From Gammaproteobacteria bacterium UBA2965 (GTDB lineage: Bacteria; Pseudomonadota; Gammaproteobacteria; Pseudomonadales; Azotimanducaceae): a stretch of 64,000 nucleotides of DNA. The notes below the pieces were generated by a model. That model was given only the letters and a program-made list of their open reading frames with translations, did not search any database and was not told the origin of the DNA. How positions within the stretch are numbered: position 1 is the stretch's first letter; each line of letters opens with the position of its first letter. The stretch is from contig DEBD01000013.1 in NCBI GenBank assembly GCA_002348385.1, positions 350,817 to 414,816 of the forward strand, in the 5' to 3' direction. This document shows, one piece after another, positions 36,186 through 45,096 of this stretch. The position numbers were made by a program, and so were the translations under genes.

Positions 36186-36233
36186 ATGCCAATGGATGGC
36201 CTGCGCAGCATCGATGAAATCAAGCAGGCCTGA
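36186..36233 (+). CDS. Possible 15-residue leader or remnant peptide
   Basis: A 15-codon frame (MPMDGLRSIDEIKQA) starts seven bases after AGGGAGA, a believable ribosome site, and ends at TGA at 36231-36233. It sits between a ThuA gene and a P450 gene. It resembles no family that I know and may be a leader or the vestige of a longer gene. Coding status is uncertain. Confidence 0.25.
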   Translation: MPMDGLRSIDEIKQA

Positions 36234-36304
36234 TAGCCGGGCACCGGCCTTGGTCCCATCTGCCGAATCCGCGATACTTGAGACTCCAGGCGCAGGATAA
36301 CGAT

Positions 36305-37474
36305 ATGAGCTGGAACCCCTTTGCTCCGGAGAACATGGCGGACCCCGCCAACGGCCACCATGAGCTGCTGGAACGCTGCCCCGTGCACCGCTTCGACGCC
36401 TTCGATCCGCCGTTCTATACCCTCTCGCGCTACCAGGACGTTGAAAGCGCACTGCGCGACATTGACACGTTCTCCAGTCACTACGGACAGGGGCCCCGGT
36501 TTACCGAACCCCAGGGAATGCTCAGCGACCCGCCCCAACATACTTTCATGCGGGCCCTGGTGCAGCAGGCGTTTACTCCCAGGGCCATGAAGCAACTCAG
36601 GATTCAGGTGACGAAACTCACCGAGGAGCTCATCGACGACATCGAGGCGGGCCCCGCGAATTTCGATCTGCACGACGACTTCGCGTTTCCACTGCCCGTC
36701 ATCATCATCGCAGGCATGCTCGGTGTGCCGTCGCAGGACATCGACAAGTTCAAGCACTGGTCCGACATCTCCGTGGCCGCCATGGGCGCCAAGGACCCCG
36801 CGCAATACGCCAACGACCAGGGAGAGTTTTTCGCCTACCTGAACAACCACCTGCTGACGCGTCGCGCCGCCATCGTGGCCGGCAAGCAGGTGCCCGACGA
36901 CCTGCTCACCGTCATCGCCGGCGCGCAGGACGAATCCGGAGAACTCATTTCGGAAGCGGACGCCATGTCGCTGACCAACCAGCTTCTGGTAGGGGGTAAC
37001 GAAACCACCACCTCACTGATTACCAACATGCTCTGGCGCCTGTTGGAAGTGCCCGAGCGCTGGCAGTCCGTAGTGGACGACCCCTCCCTGGTGGAAGCCG
37101 CCATCGAGGAGAGCCTGCGTTTCGATCCGCCGGTGCTGGGTCTTTACCGCAACACCACCCGCGATGTCACCCTGCACGACACCACCATCCCCGAAGGCAG
37201 CAAGGTCTACATCAACTATGCGGCCGCGAACCGGGATCCGAACGCTTTTGCAAACCCGGACGAGTTCGATCTGCATCGAGACCGGGTGCGCCATATGGCC
37301 TTCGGGCTGGGAGTGCATTTCTGCCTGGGCGCCCCGACCGCGCGACTGGAAGCCGAGGTGGCGCTGCACGCGCTGATCAGGCGCCTGCCGCACATGCGCC
37401 TGCTGGGCCCCGGGGAACGTATCGCCCCATTCTTCTTGTGGGGCCGGCGGCGGCTGCCCGCAGCGCGCAGCTGA
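36305..37474 (+). CDS. Cytochrome P450
   Basis: 389 residues, start chosen at the ATG where SWNPFAPENM begins, since the upstream in-frame ATG adds a non-conserved tail. Intact motifs: I-helix LLVGGNETTTSL, ExxR in IEESLRFDPP, and haem loop HMAFGLGVHFCLGAPTARLE. The form is like actinobacterial and proteobacterial CYP families that hydroxylate terpenoids. It is followed after 3 bases by a small membrane protein with an HEXXH motif, suggesting one operon. Electron partner not adjacent. Confidence 0.93.
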   Translation: MSWNPFAPENMADPANGHHELLERCPVHRFDAFDPPFYTLSRYQDVESALRDIDTFSSHYGQGPRFTEPQGMLSDPPQHTFMRALVQQAFTPRAMKQLRIQVTKLTEELIDDIEAGPANFDLHDDFAFPLPVIIIAGMLGVPSQDIDKFKHWSDISVAAMGAKDPAQYANDQGEFFAYLNNHLLTRRAAIVAGKQVPDDLLTVIAGAQDESGELISEADAMSLTNQLLVGGNETTTSLITNMLWRLLEVPERWQSVVDDPSLVEAAIEESLRFDPPVLGLYRNTTRDVTLHDTTIPEGSKVYINYAAANRDPNAFANPDEFDLHRDRVRHMAFGLGVHFCLGAPTARLEAEVALHALIRRLPHMRLLGPGERIAPFFLWGRRRLPAARS

Positions 37475-37477
37475 ACC

Positions 37478-38086
37478 TTGACCGAAACCACGGAAGCATC
37501 GCCACTGCCCACCTTGAAAGGTTGGATCGTGCGCGACCTGGTCATTACGTGCATCGTGACCACACTGATATGGACGATGCATGCGTGGCACAGCGGCAGC
37601 GGTGTGTGGATCGCGGCGCTGGCATCATGTCTGCTGGGGTTCCTGGGCGGCTATGTGCTCTGCTACGTCTATCACGAATGGGGACACCTCATCGGCGCCC
37701 GCCTCGCGGGCGGCCAAATGCCACTGGCCCCCTATGCCGGGCCCATCATCGGTCTGTTCGACTTGAACCGGCACAGTCGGCGGCAGTTTCTCTTCTTGAG
37801 CTGGGGCGGCGTGCTGGCCTATGTGAGCATGATGGTCATTACCCTCGTCACTCATTTCGCGGGTTTGTGGGGGCTCGCAGGAGCCGCGTTCGCCGTGGGA
37901 GGGCTGGCATTCGTTGCCCAGTCGCTATCGGTGGACCTGCCTCAGATCGTGAAGGTAATGCGCGGCGCGAACATCCAGGCAACGTCCGCCGCCGGGGCCA
38001 ACGCCCAGGTGATCCTGCGACGCACCTGGCAAAGCTGGATACCACTGGCCCTGGCGATCGCTGCCTACAACACCGCCAGCGCCTAA
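37478..38086 (+). CDS. Small polytopic membrane protein with HEXXH motif (M50-like)
   Basis: 202 residues beginning with a TTG three bases after the P450 stop; a later GTG inside the frame is possible. Several hydrophobic helices are visible (about 20-40, 42-62, 105-125 and 128-150). H66-E-W-G-H70 in YHEWGHLIGARLAGG is the zinc HEXXH motif, set at the end of a helix as in site-2 (M50) proteases. I see no second NPDG-type motif, so peptidase activity is not established. Its place behind a P450 makes its physiological partner unclear. Confidence 0.6.
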   Translation: MTETTEASPLPTLKGWIVRDLVITCIVTTLIWTMHAWHSGSGVWIAALASCLLGFLGGYVLCYVYHEWGHLIGARLAGGQMPLAPYAGPIIGLFDLNRHSRRQFLFLSWGGVLAYVSMMVITLVTHFAGLWGLAGAAFAVGGLAFVAQSLSVDLPQIVKVMRGANIQATSAAGANAQVILRRTWQSWIPLALAIAAYNTASA

Positions 38087-38404
38087 AGGCCACCGAGGAC
38101 ACCAAAGTAGCCCCGGACCGTTTGGGAAGGTGTCGTGGACCGCGGCATTCAGGCCACCGTCTATACCAATCCCGTTTAGCGCACCTGCCGGCAGCGGGCT
38201 AGTTGAAGCCGTGCGCTTTGACGGGAAGACGCTTCACAGGTTCGCTGGTGGCAGCGAAGACCGCGTCGTCTACTGTTAGGACCCCACATTCCAAGTAAAA
38301 AGCGGTACCCTACTACAGCGTTTGCGACGACGGTATTTGGCCGCGCCCGCAGTACGACACCACCACAGCGGCGGACGCTTTCGCCAGCACAAGGAGACAC
38401 AGCC
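38087..38404. other. Longest gene-free stretch, 318 bases
   Basis: No convincing gene on either strand. Frames are short, and one plus-strand frame would read FDGKTLHRFAGGSEDRVV, which might be a fragment of a degraded gene, but no family is recognised. The last 15 bases carry AAGGAGACACAG, the ribosome site of the Rieske oxygenase, so a promoter is expected upstream of it. Confidence 0.4.
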
Positions 38405-39781
38405 ATGAGCAAACCCGCAGCATCTTTCGACACCGGCGCACGCTTTGCGGGCCAGTCCTATCAGGACATCCTCGATCAGGACAGCCGGGAAGCGCCCGCG
38501 AACCTGCGCGCTCAATCCGAGCCCTATCTGGGCAGCGACCCCATCCCGGTAGCCAACTACACCAGCCAGGAGCAGTTCGACCGGGAAGTAGAAAAGATGT
38601 GGATGCGGACCTGGCAGATGGCCTGCCGGGAAGAGGAGATTGCCAACGTGGGTGACTACATCACCTACGAAATCGCCGATCGCTCGCTGGTCGTGGTGCG
38701 CTCCGAAGAAGACCAGATTCAGGCGTTCTTCAACACCTGTCTGCACCGGGGCCGCAAGCTGGTTACGCAACCGGGTCGAAAAAACCAGTTTCGATGCCCC
38801 TTCCACGGGTTCACCTGGAATCTCGACGGGTCGTTCAAGGAGCACCCGTTTCCCTGGGACTTCCAGCACCTCACCGACCAAGACCTGCAGCTCCCCGAAG
38901 CCCGCGTGGGCACCTGGGGCGGCTTCGTGTTCGTCAACTTCTCTCAGACCGGGCCGGACCTGATGGAAGTGCTCGGCCCTTTGCCGGAGCATTTCGCCAA
39001 CCTGCAGCTGGAGAACAAGTACATCGCCTTTCACGTGGCTAAGGTGGTCAAGGCCAACTGGAAAGCGGTGAGCGAGGCGTTCATGGAGTCGCACCACACC
39101 ATCGACACCCATCCGCAGATCATGCCGTACCTGGCCGACGTGAACTCACAATACGACGTGTTTTCCGACTACATTACCCGGCAGATTTCCGCTGGCGCGG
39201 TGGCCAGCCCCCACCTTGCGGAGCAACCCAGCGAGCAGACCATCGCTGACGAGTTCCTCGGGCAGATGGACATGCCGGCGGGCCAGGTGCAGGTACCCGA
39301 AGGCATGACGGCCCGCGTGTTCGTGGCACAGATGATGCGCGACATGCTGGCGAGCGGCGACGGCAACGATTACGACAAGTTCTCAGACGCCGAGATGCTG
39401 GACGCGATCCTGTACAACTGCTTTCCGAACCTGTCGGTGTGGGGCGGCATCGCCAACAATCTGGTATACCGGTGGCGCCCCAACGGCGCCGACGTGCACA
39501 GCGCCATCATGGAGGTGTACTCCCTGGCATTCGTACCCAAGAACGGGCCGCGGCCCAAGCCAGCCGCCATCCACTGGCTGTCGGAAGACGAGAACTGGGC
39601 GGATGCGCCGCAGATGGTAGGCCTGGGTTCGGTGCTCGATCAGGACATGGGCAACCTACCCTACGTGCAGGAAGGCCTGCGCGCCAGTGGCAATCAGATG
39701 GTGCAATTCGGCAACTACCAGGAGATGCGCTTGCGTCAGCACCACATCATGATGGACCGTTATCTCAACGAGGAGATCTGA
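38405..39781 (+). CDS. Rieske non-haem iron oxygenase, alpha subunit
   Basis: 458 residues. The Rieske [2Fe-2S] ligands are C112-x-H114 in CLHRGR and C131-x2-H134 in CPFHGF. The mononuclear iron site is in EAFMESHHTIDTHP, giving the two His; the usual bridging Asp before the His pair seems to be Glu. The C-terminal helix-grip domain runs to the end. The enzyme activates O2 to oxidise aromatic or alicyclic rings. No beta subunit, reductase or separate ferredoxin gene is next to it, so it may be an alpha-only type such as the ketosteroid oxygenases. A strong ribosome site precedes the ATG. Confidence 0.92.
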   Translation: MSKPAASFDTGARFAGQSYQDILDQDSREAPANLRAQSEPYLGSDPIPVANYTSQEQFDREVEKMWMRTWQMACREEEIANVGDYITYEIADRSLVVVRSEEDQIQAFFNTCLHRGRKLVTQPGRKNQFRCPFHGFTWNLDGSFKEHPFPWDFQHLTDQDLQLPEARVGTWGGFVFVNFSQTGPDLMEVLGPLPEHFANLQLENKYIAFHVAKVVKANWKAVSEAFMESHHTIDTHPQIMPYLADVNSQYDVFSDYITRQISAGAVASPHLAEQPSEQTIADEFLGQMDMPAGQVQVPEGMTARVFVAQMMRDMLASGDGNDYDKFSDAEMLDAILYNCFPNLSVWGGIANNLVYRWRPNGADVHSAIMEVYSLAFVPKNGPRPKPAAIHWLSEDENWADAPQMVGLGSVLDQDMGNLPYVQEGLRASGNQMVQFGNYQEMRLRQHHIMMDRYLNEEI

Positions 39782-39925
39782 GACGGCCCGGTGATCTGGG
39801 TGGTGAAAAAAACGGCCTTCGACGCCGTGCGGGAGCATGTGACGCTATCGGGTATTCCAGCCACCAGGGCGTCCGCCAGGCAGGCCGTGACTGCCCAGCT
39901 CTAGCCCGGCTATGAAATTTCCTGG

Positions 39926-40792
39926 CTAGGGCTCAAACGGCCGAATCAATGCGGTCATGGCCTGCACCATGGCCGGATCTGCCTCGCCCTGGAAACCGGC
40001 ATCGATAGCCTGATGGCGCTGTCCCACCAATGGCTGCCATTCGGCATGCGTGTTGATGAAAAACTGATTGGCACGCACCGCCTCCAGCACCTGCTCCGCC
40101 AGATCCATCGGATCGGTCCCAGCCGGGGGCGCATCGCTCTCCGGCGCAACATCAGCGACTGACGGAGATGGCTCGTCAGTGAGATGTGCCGGGCGGTTGC
40201 GCTCGCTGGTGGTGAGCGATGTTCGCACGACGCCTGGACAGAGCACGGACACGCCTACCCCATGACCCTCCATATCGGCGCGTAGCGCCTCGGTCAGACC
40301 CACCACACCAAATTTGGCGGCGTTGTAGATACCCAGGTTGCGCATTCCCACTAGACCACCCACCGACGCGGTGTTCACCACGTGAGCATCGGTCCCATGA
40401 CGCATCAACTCGCTTAAGAATTCGTGCACTCCATGCACTACGCCCCAGAAGTTCACGCCCATCACCCAGTCCCAATCCTTGTAGGTGGCATCAAACAAAG
40501 GGCCCGCGGCATTCACACCGGCGTTGTTGCACAACAGGTGCACCGCCCCAAACGCATCCAGCGCCGCATCGCGCGCATTGGCAACGGCGGTCCGGTCGGT
40601 CACGTCAACCTGCACGCCAACCGCTTCGAACCCGGCTGCCACGAGCTCGGAAACGGCGCGATCGAGAGCCGATTGCTCCACATCCGCGACCACGACTTTC
40701 ATGCCTTCGCGTGCGAATACGCGAGCAAGTGCAAAGCCGATGCCGCTTGCGCCGCCCGTGATGAACGCCGTCTTGCCTGGCAGGTTGTCCAT
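39926..40792 (-). CDS. Short-chain dehydrogenase/reductase
   Basis: 288 residues from the ATG five bases after the ferredoxin stop. TGGASGIGFALARVFAREG, LCNNAGVNAAG, NTASVGG (Ser) and YNAAK (Tyr, Lys) are all intact. The C-terminal extension contains an acidic PSVADVAPESDAPPAG run. It probably oxidises a hydroxyl made by the upstream P450s; it is the last gene of the P450-ferredoxin operon. Start chosen to avoid overlap with the ferredoxin. Confidence 0.92.
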   Translation of the reverse strand: MDNLPGKTAFITGGASGIGFALARVFAREGMKVVVADVEQSALDRAVSELVAAGFEAVGVQVDVTDRTAVANARDAALDAFGAVHLLCNNAGVNAAGPLFDATYKDWDWVMGVNFWGVVHGVHEFLSELMRHGTDAHVVNTASVGGLVGMRNLGIYNAAKFGVVGLTEALRADMEGHGVGVSVLCPGVVRTSLTTSERNRPAHLTDEPSPSVADVAPESDAPPAGTDPMDLAEQVLEAVRANQFFINTHAEWQPLVGQRHQAIDAGFQGEADPAMVQAMTALIRPFEP

Positions 40793-40797
40793 GGGCC

Positions 40798-40992
40798 TTA
40801 GTCCTCGAGAGAAATCGCGACCGCCGGACACACCTCGATAGCTTCGTTGGCGTGCTTGATCAGCGATTCGTCAGATATTTCCTCATGGAGGACGACGGGA
40901 AATCCATCTTCGCCCATCTTGAACAGTTCCGGATGGTTGTAATAGCACTCACCGGCCTTGTAGCACTTCTCCAGATCGATCTTTACCTTCAT
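40798..40992 (-). CDS. Small ferredoxin, [3Fe-4S]-type
   Basis: 64 residues. Cysteines are at C-X5-C (CYKAGEC) and a late VCPAVAI, a three-cysteine pattern of the P450-linked single-cluster ferredoxins, in which the second position (here Ala) replaces the fourth ligand. The gene overlaps the upstream P450 stop by four bases (ATGA) and precedes the SDR by five, so it is the dedicated electron carrier of this P450 group. Size and sequence are normal for the family. Confidence 0.93.
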   Translation of the reverse strand: MKVKIDLEKCYKAGECYYNHPELFKMGEDGFPVVLHEEISDESLIKHANEAIEVCPAVAISLED

Positions 40993-42269
40993 GCCGGGTC
41001 AAACTCCATCCACAGTTCCTGCGGTGAACGGAAACCACCAGAGTCAATGGACGGCGAGCTGATACCTGGATGATCCGCAAACTTGGGCCGCACGTTCTTG
41101 ATCCGTTCCATGAGTCTCGCGCAGGAAATTGCCGACTCCTGACGAGCCATGGCATAGCCCATGCAGAAATGCTGGCCGATGCCAAACCCGAGGTGCCCGG
41201 GCTTACCATCCTTATAGCGCCCAGAGCGATTCTCACGCCCCATGTGCAGATCTTCACGCCGAATGTCGAATGTATCGGGATCTTTGAAGACCCGCTCGTC
41301 ACGGTTGCCCGCACCCAGATACAAAACCACTCCCCCTCGCGCGGGGATAACCTCGTCGTGTATCACTACCTCGCGCGTGGTGCGGCGAAACTGCGCGTGT
41401 ACAACTGGATCGAAGCGCATCATTTCGGTGAAGCAGTCGTCCCATAACTCAGGAGTTTCGATAACATCCTGCAATTGATCCGGCCGCGTGTATAACAGGT
41501 GGTACCACATGTTAGCGATCGCCTTATCCGTGGTATCTCCACCAGCCGCCAACAGCAACGCAACGAATCCCTTGACCTCCTCCACGCTCATACGGTTACC
41601 GTCGATCTCGGCTACGCAGATGCGCGACAGCAGATCCTCTCCAGGGTTCTTGGAGCGCTCCCGAATCATTGGATCAATGTAGTCCCACATGTCATTACGG
41701 GCCTGAATCCCCCGGGCCATGTGCTCGCCGCCGAAGCCAAGGCCCGCAATGAGCAGCTGATACCACTCCACGAAGGTGTCCTCGTCTTCACGAGGCAATC
41801 CCAGCATATTAGAGATCACCCGAATGGGTACCTGGCTGGAGAATTGGGTGGTCATTTCCACCTCACCCTGATCTATAAAACGATCGATAACCTCCGCGGA
41901 AATCTGATCGATCATGGGCATAAAGTCGTTCAGCTTCTGGCCCACGAACTGCCCAGCCACTATATTACGCAGCCGACGGTGTTCGTTGCTGTTGCCATAC
42001 TCGAGAATGTTCGGCCCAAACACGTGGTTGGTGCCGAATTCGTATGGGCCATCCGGCTCATAGACTCCGCGGTCGAAGCTCTCGTTGTCCTGGAACACAC
42101 CATCCACATCCCAGTATCGGCTGATTACCCACCTGTTGTGGAAGCGATCGTGAAAGCAGGGATGATAATCCCGCAGCGCTTTGTAGATCGGAAACGGATC
42201 CCGCTGAAATTCCTCGGAATCGAAAATACGCGGGTCAATGTTCGGGCCGATGTCTACGGCTTCTGACAT
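40989..42269 (-). CDS. Cytochrome P450, first of a three-gene paralogous array
   Basis: 426 residues, with AGGGAGG before the ATG. N-terminal signature is DPRIFDSEEFQRDPFPIYKAL, very like the two upstream relatives. I-helix AAGGDTTDKAIANMW, ExxR in FTEMMRFDPV, and haem loop HLGFGIGQHFCMGYAMARQE with Cys are intact. The stop overlaps the ferredoxin start, so this P450 is its likely first partner. It lies 22 bases after the P450-like gene that lacks the haem cysteine. Confidence 0.94.
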   Translation of the reverse strand: MSEAVDIGPNIDPRIFDSEEFQRDPFPIYKALRDYHPCFHDRFHNRWVISRYWDVDGVFQDNESFDRGVYEPDGPYEFGTNHVFGPNILEYGNSNEHRRLRNIVAGQFVGQKLNDFMPMIDQISAEVIDRFIDQGEVEMTTQFSSQVPIRVISNMLGLPREDEDTFVEWYQLLIAGLGFGGEHMARGIQARNDMWDYIDPMIRERSKNPGEDLLSRICVAEIDGNRMSVEEVKGFVALLLAAGGDTTDKAIANMWYHLLYTRPDQLQDVIETPELWDDCFTEMMRFDPVVHAQFRRTTREVVIHDEVIPARGGVVLYLGAGNRDERVFKDPDTFDIRREDLHMGRENRSGRYKDGKPGHLGFGIGQHFCMGYAMARQESAISCARLMERIKNVRPKFADHPGISSPSIDSGGFRSPQELWMEFDPA

Positions 42270-42291
42270 GCTTTATATCCTCCCTACAGCG

Positions 42292-43632
42292 TCAGCTTCG
42301 CTTGTTAAAATGTACGGGCAGTTTCCAACAGGTGTGCATCTCACCCAACAGCAACGACGTGAGATACGGCGTGGCCCCCGGCTCCAGCTTCAGGCCTTCC
42401 AGGCGCTCCAGCAGAACGCTGGATGCGGTTACGGCAGTGTCGCGCGTGATGGCGTACAGCGAGCGCGGACGATCTTCCGGTACCGCGGGATGCTTGGACG
42501 GTTTACCGAGACCGAACGTCACGCCGGACGCCAGGCCATCGGCACGATACATACCGCGTGGCTCACGCTGGCACAAATCCTTGCGGTCGACGACGAAGCT
42601 GTCCGGGTCATCGAAGATGCGCGGGTCCCGGTTGGCGGCCGCCGCGGAGCAGATCATCAATCCGCCTTCCGGTATCAGGCGGCCAAAGCGCTCCACCTCG
42701 TGACGCGCAAAGCGCTGAGCGGACAGCACCGGGGTGGAGTGGCGCAACGTCTCCAGGTACGCGAGCTTCAACAACCGCCGCTCCGATGTAGCTTTGGTGA
42801 ACTCATCGTGGTGAGTAAGCAGCAGAAACCACATGTTGGCGAGGGCGCCGTGCAGGGTCTGGTGATCGCCTTCCAACACAGTGACGGCCAGATCCCTGGC
42901 GGTGGCAGGACCGTCGGCAAGCTCCAGGCCAGCAATGGCCGAGATCATGTCGTCGCCAGGCGACGACCGTCGCGCCTGAAGCAACGCTTCGAAGTAGTCC
43001 ACCAGTTCGTCGAGGGCGCGGCGGCCATCCACCTGCAGCGTGGGCTCCCAGGAGGTGCCGCGCTGTGCCCGCCAGTAGCGGCCAGCGAACTCGCCCACAT
43101 CATCAGCCGGCAGACCCAGTACTTTCGCCAGCAATTCCAGAGGGTAGCGTGCGGCAAACTCCGTGGCCAGATTCGCACTGTGGGCGTCGAATTGGTCCAC
43201 CAGGTCGTTAGCGACAGACTCCGCAAACCCATCGATACGTCGGGCCTGCGCTTCCAGTACGGGTATCTCGTCGCGCAGATCGCGGCCGAAATCCTCGATA
43301 CCGTAGTACCACAGCTTGGAGCGGGATTCGAAGTTGGCGTCGTCCGCATAAATTGAGGTCACGTCATCGTACTGGGTGACCCAATAGCAGTTGCTCGCCC
43401 AATCACGAAAGCACGGGTAATTCTCCCGCAGGACCTCCACCAACGGGTAAGGGTCGCGCCGGTAGGCGGGCGAAATCAGCTGTGTCGGCTTGATCTTCTC
43501 GGTGCTTTCGCCCACCCGCTCTCGCTGGTGTATCTCATACGTCCGATACCCCGGCCCCGTGGTTTTCGGGCGTTGCGCGATGACAACACCGTTGCGGCCT
43601 GCTACCGGGGCGTTGATTGTTGCGGAGGCCAA
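42292..43632 (-). CDS. P450-fold protein lacking the haem-ligand cysteine (pseudo-P450)
   Basis: 446 residues from a TTG start, supported by AAGGAGAGACG upstream. Overall P450 layout is kept: SPAYRRDPYPLVEVLRENYP at the N-terminus, YWVTQYDDVTSIYADDANFE, an ETLR ExxR motif, and NRDPRIFDDPDSFVVDRKD. But the haem loop reads TFGLGKPSKHPA: the residue at the Cys position is Lys380, and the preceding His is Pro. The I-helix motif reads EGDHQTLHGALAN where relatives have GGDTTDKAIAN, so the acid is Gln. It is unlikely to bind haem as a thiolate or oxygenate. It has the length and order of a maintained gene and no stop. Best reading: an accessory pseudoenzyme. Haem cannot be excluded. Confidence 0.88.
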   Translation of the reverse strand: MASATINAPVAGRNGVVIAQRPKTTGPGYRTYEIHQRERVGESTEKIKPTQLISPAYRRDPYPLVEVLRENYPCFRDWASNCYWVTQYDDVTSIYADDANFESRSKLWYYGIEDFGRDLRDEIPVLEAQARRIDGFAESVANDLVDQFDAHSANLATEFAARYPLELLAKVLGLPADDVGEFAGRYWRAQRGTSWEPTLQVDGRRALDELVDYFEALLQARRSSPGDDMISAIAGLELADGPATARDLAVTVLEGDHQTLHGALANMWFLLLTHHDEFTKATSERRLLKLAYLETLRHSTPVLSAQRFARHEVERFGRLIPEGGLMICSAAAANRDPRIFDDPDSFVVDRKDLCQREPRGMYRADGLASGVTFGLGKPSKHPAVPEDRPRSLYAITRDTAVTASSVLLERLEGLKLEPGATPYLTSLLLGEMHTCWKLPVHFNKRS

Positions 43633-43665
43633 TACGTCTCTCCTTATTTTATTTTTTCTTTACCG

Positions 43666-45096
43666 CTACGTAAGGTCGTAGTCGAGCCAAAGTCCACGCA
43701 CCGAGATGATGCCCGTGGGAGCAAATTTGCCGTCAATATCCTTGGGCGTTCGTTCCTCATTTATGCGTGGGTTTTTCAGGCGTTGTTTGAGAATCTTCGA
43801 TCCCTCCACCGCTTCCTGATGCGAGATCCATGCACCCGGACACAGGTGCGGACCAACACCAAAAGCCATGTGGCTACAGCGGCCCTCTTTGCGAAATCCA
43901 CTGCGCAGGATTTTTCCCGAGTACAGATCTTCTCGAAAGATGTCGAAAGTTTCCGGGTCTTTGAAAATCCGCTCGTCGTGATTGGCGGAAAAGTCCACCA
44001 TCTGCATCAACGACCCGGCAGGAATTTTTACGCCATGCATTTCAATATCAAAACTATTGTGGCGAGGCTGACCACCGATTGATGATGAATGGCGCAGAGT
44101 TTCATGGAATGCGAGATCCCAGAGGCCATCGTCGGCACAAACTGCCGCAAACTGATCAGGCGCCTGCAGCAGCAGGTACCACATATTCAAGATTGCGCCC
44201 CGGGTGGTCTCCCCACCGCCTCCCACCACCAAAGCAATGTTGGAAGTGATTTCTTCGGTAGAAAGGTAATCGCCGTCGATCTTGGTTTCGCACAACTTCG
44301 TGATGATGTCCTTGCTAACGGGGTTGCCTTCGAGGTCGTACAAGTAGGTAGGCTCTATACGGCGCGCCTCTACCATGCTCTCAACGTAATCCTCCAGGTG
44401 CTGACGAGCTTCAAGCCCCACCTTGTGGGTATCCGATCCGCCCAATCCACTCATCATTGAGTTGTACCAATAGTAGAAATCATCCTGAGATTCCTTCGGA
44501 AAACCCAGAACCTCGCATACCACTCTGATAGGGAACTCGTTAGCAAACATCATGCCTAGTTCCACGGTACGAACGCCGTCCTTGTCGATGACGTATTCTG
44601 AGCCTTCCTCCGCCGCACGATCCCAATCATCTATCATCTCAGTGGCGAGATGCTGAATTGCGGGGATGCGATTCTTCAGAGATTCACCAACCAGGTGTTG
44701 GCCATACAGTGTCCGGCGCCGGCGATGCTCAATACCCGACAGCTCTAACTGGGTGTTGCCGAGTACGCCACTGGAGCTCCCCTTGGGAATAGTGTTAAAG
44801 CCCTCATCGTCAAAATAGCATTCCGTGATGTCGTCATAGCGCGTCACCCAATAGGTGTTGTGCAGCTTATCGTGATACACCGGATAGTGGTCGCGGAGTA
44901 TGCGATAGTAGGGATAGGGGTTGCGGAAGAACTCCGGAGAATTAAAAATTCTCGGATCGATAAGCGGCGTGCCGTCATCAGCATGCCCCATGTCGACCGC
45001 TTGGCCCAAAGGCATGAGCGGAAATTCCTTGGGTTGGCTGAAGTCCTCCGTATCCAGACCGGCCAAATCATCGATAACACTGCTGACAGAAGTCAT
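43666..45096 (-). CDS. Cytochrome P450, third of the paralogous array
   Basis: 476 residues from the ATG preceded by AGGGGAGAG. It carries an N-terminal extension of about 50 residues, then DPRIFNSPEFFRNPYPYYRIL. I-helix GGGGETTRGAILN, ExxR in FHETLRHSSS and haem loop HMAFGVGPHLCPGAWISHQE with Cys are intact. It is the first gene of the minus-strand operon with the pseudo-P450, a P450, ferredoxin and SDR. The divergent ferredoxin and TetR genes start 169 bases away, so the 45097-45265 gap carries the promoters of both. Confidence 0.94.
   Translation of the reverse strand: MTSVSSVIDDLAGLDTEDFSQPKEFPLMPLGQAVDMGHADDGTPLIDPRIFNSPEFFRNPYPYYRILRDHYPVYHDKLHNTYWVTRYDDITECYFDDEGFNTIPKGSSSGVLGNTQLELSGIEHRRRRTLYGQHLVGESLKNRIPAIQHLATEMIDDWDRAAEEGSEYVIDKDGVRTVELGMMFANEFPIRVVCEVLGFPKESQDDFYYWYNSMMSGLGGSDTHKVGLEARQHLEDYVESMVEARRIEPTYLYDLEGNPVSKDIITKLCETKIDGDYLSTEEITSNIALVVGGGGETTRGAILNMWYLLLQAPDQFAAVCADDGLWDLAFHETLRHSSSIGGQPRHNSFDIEMHGVKIPAGSLMQMVDFSANHDERIFKDPETFDIFREDLYSGKILRSGFRKEGRCSHMAFGVGPHLCPGAWISHQEAVEGSKILKQRLKNPRINEERTPKDIDGKFAPTGIISVRGLWLDYDLT

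Noticed and set aside
39791..39904. 38-codon plus-strand frame (VIWVVKKTAFDAVREHV...) between the Rieske gene and the SDR
   Set aside because: It starts with GTG without a good ribosome site, and I recognise no family; kept as spacer.
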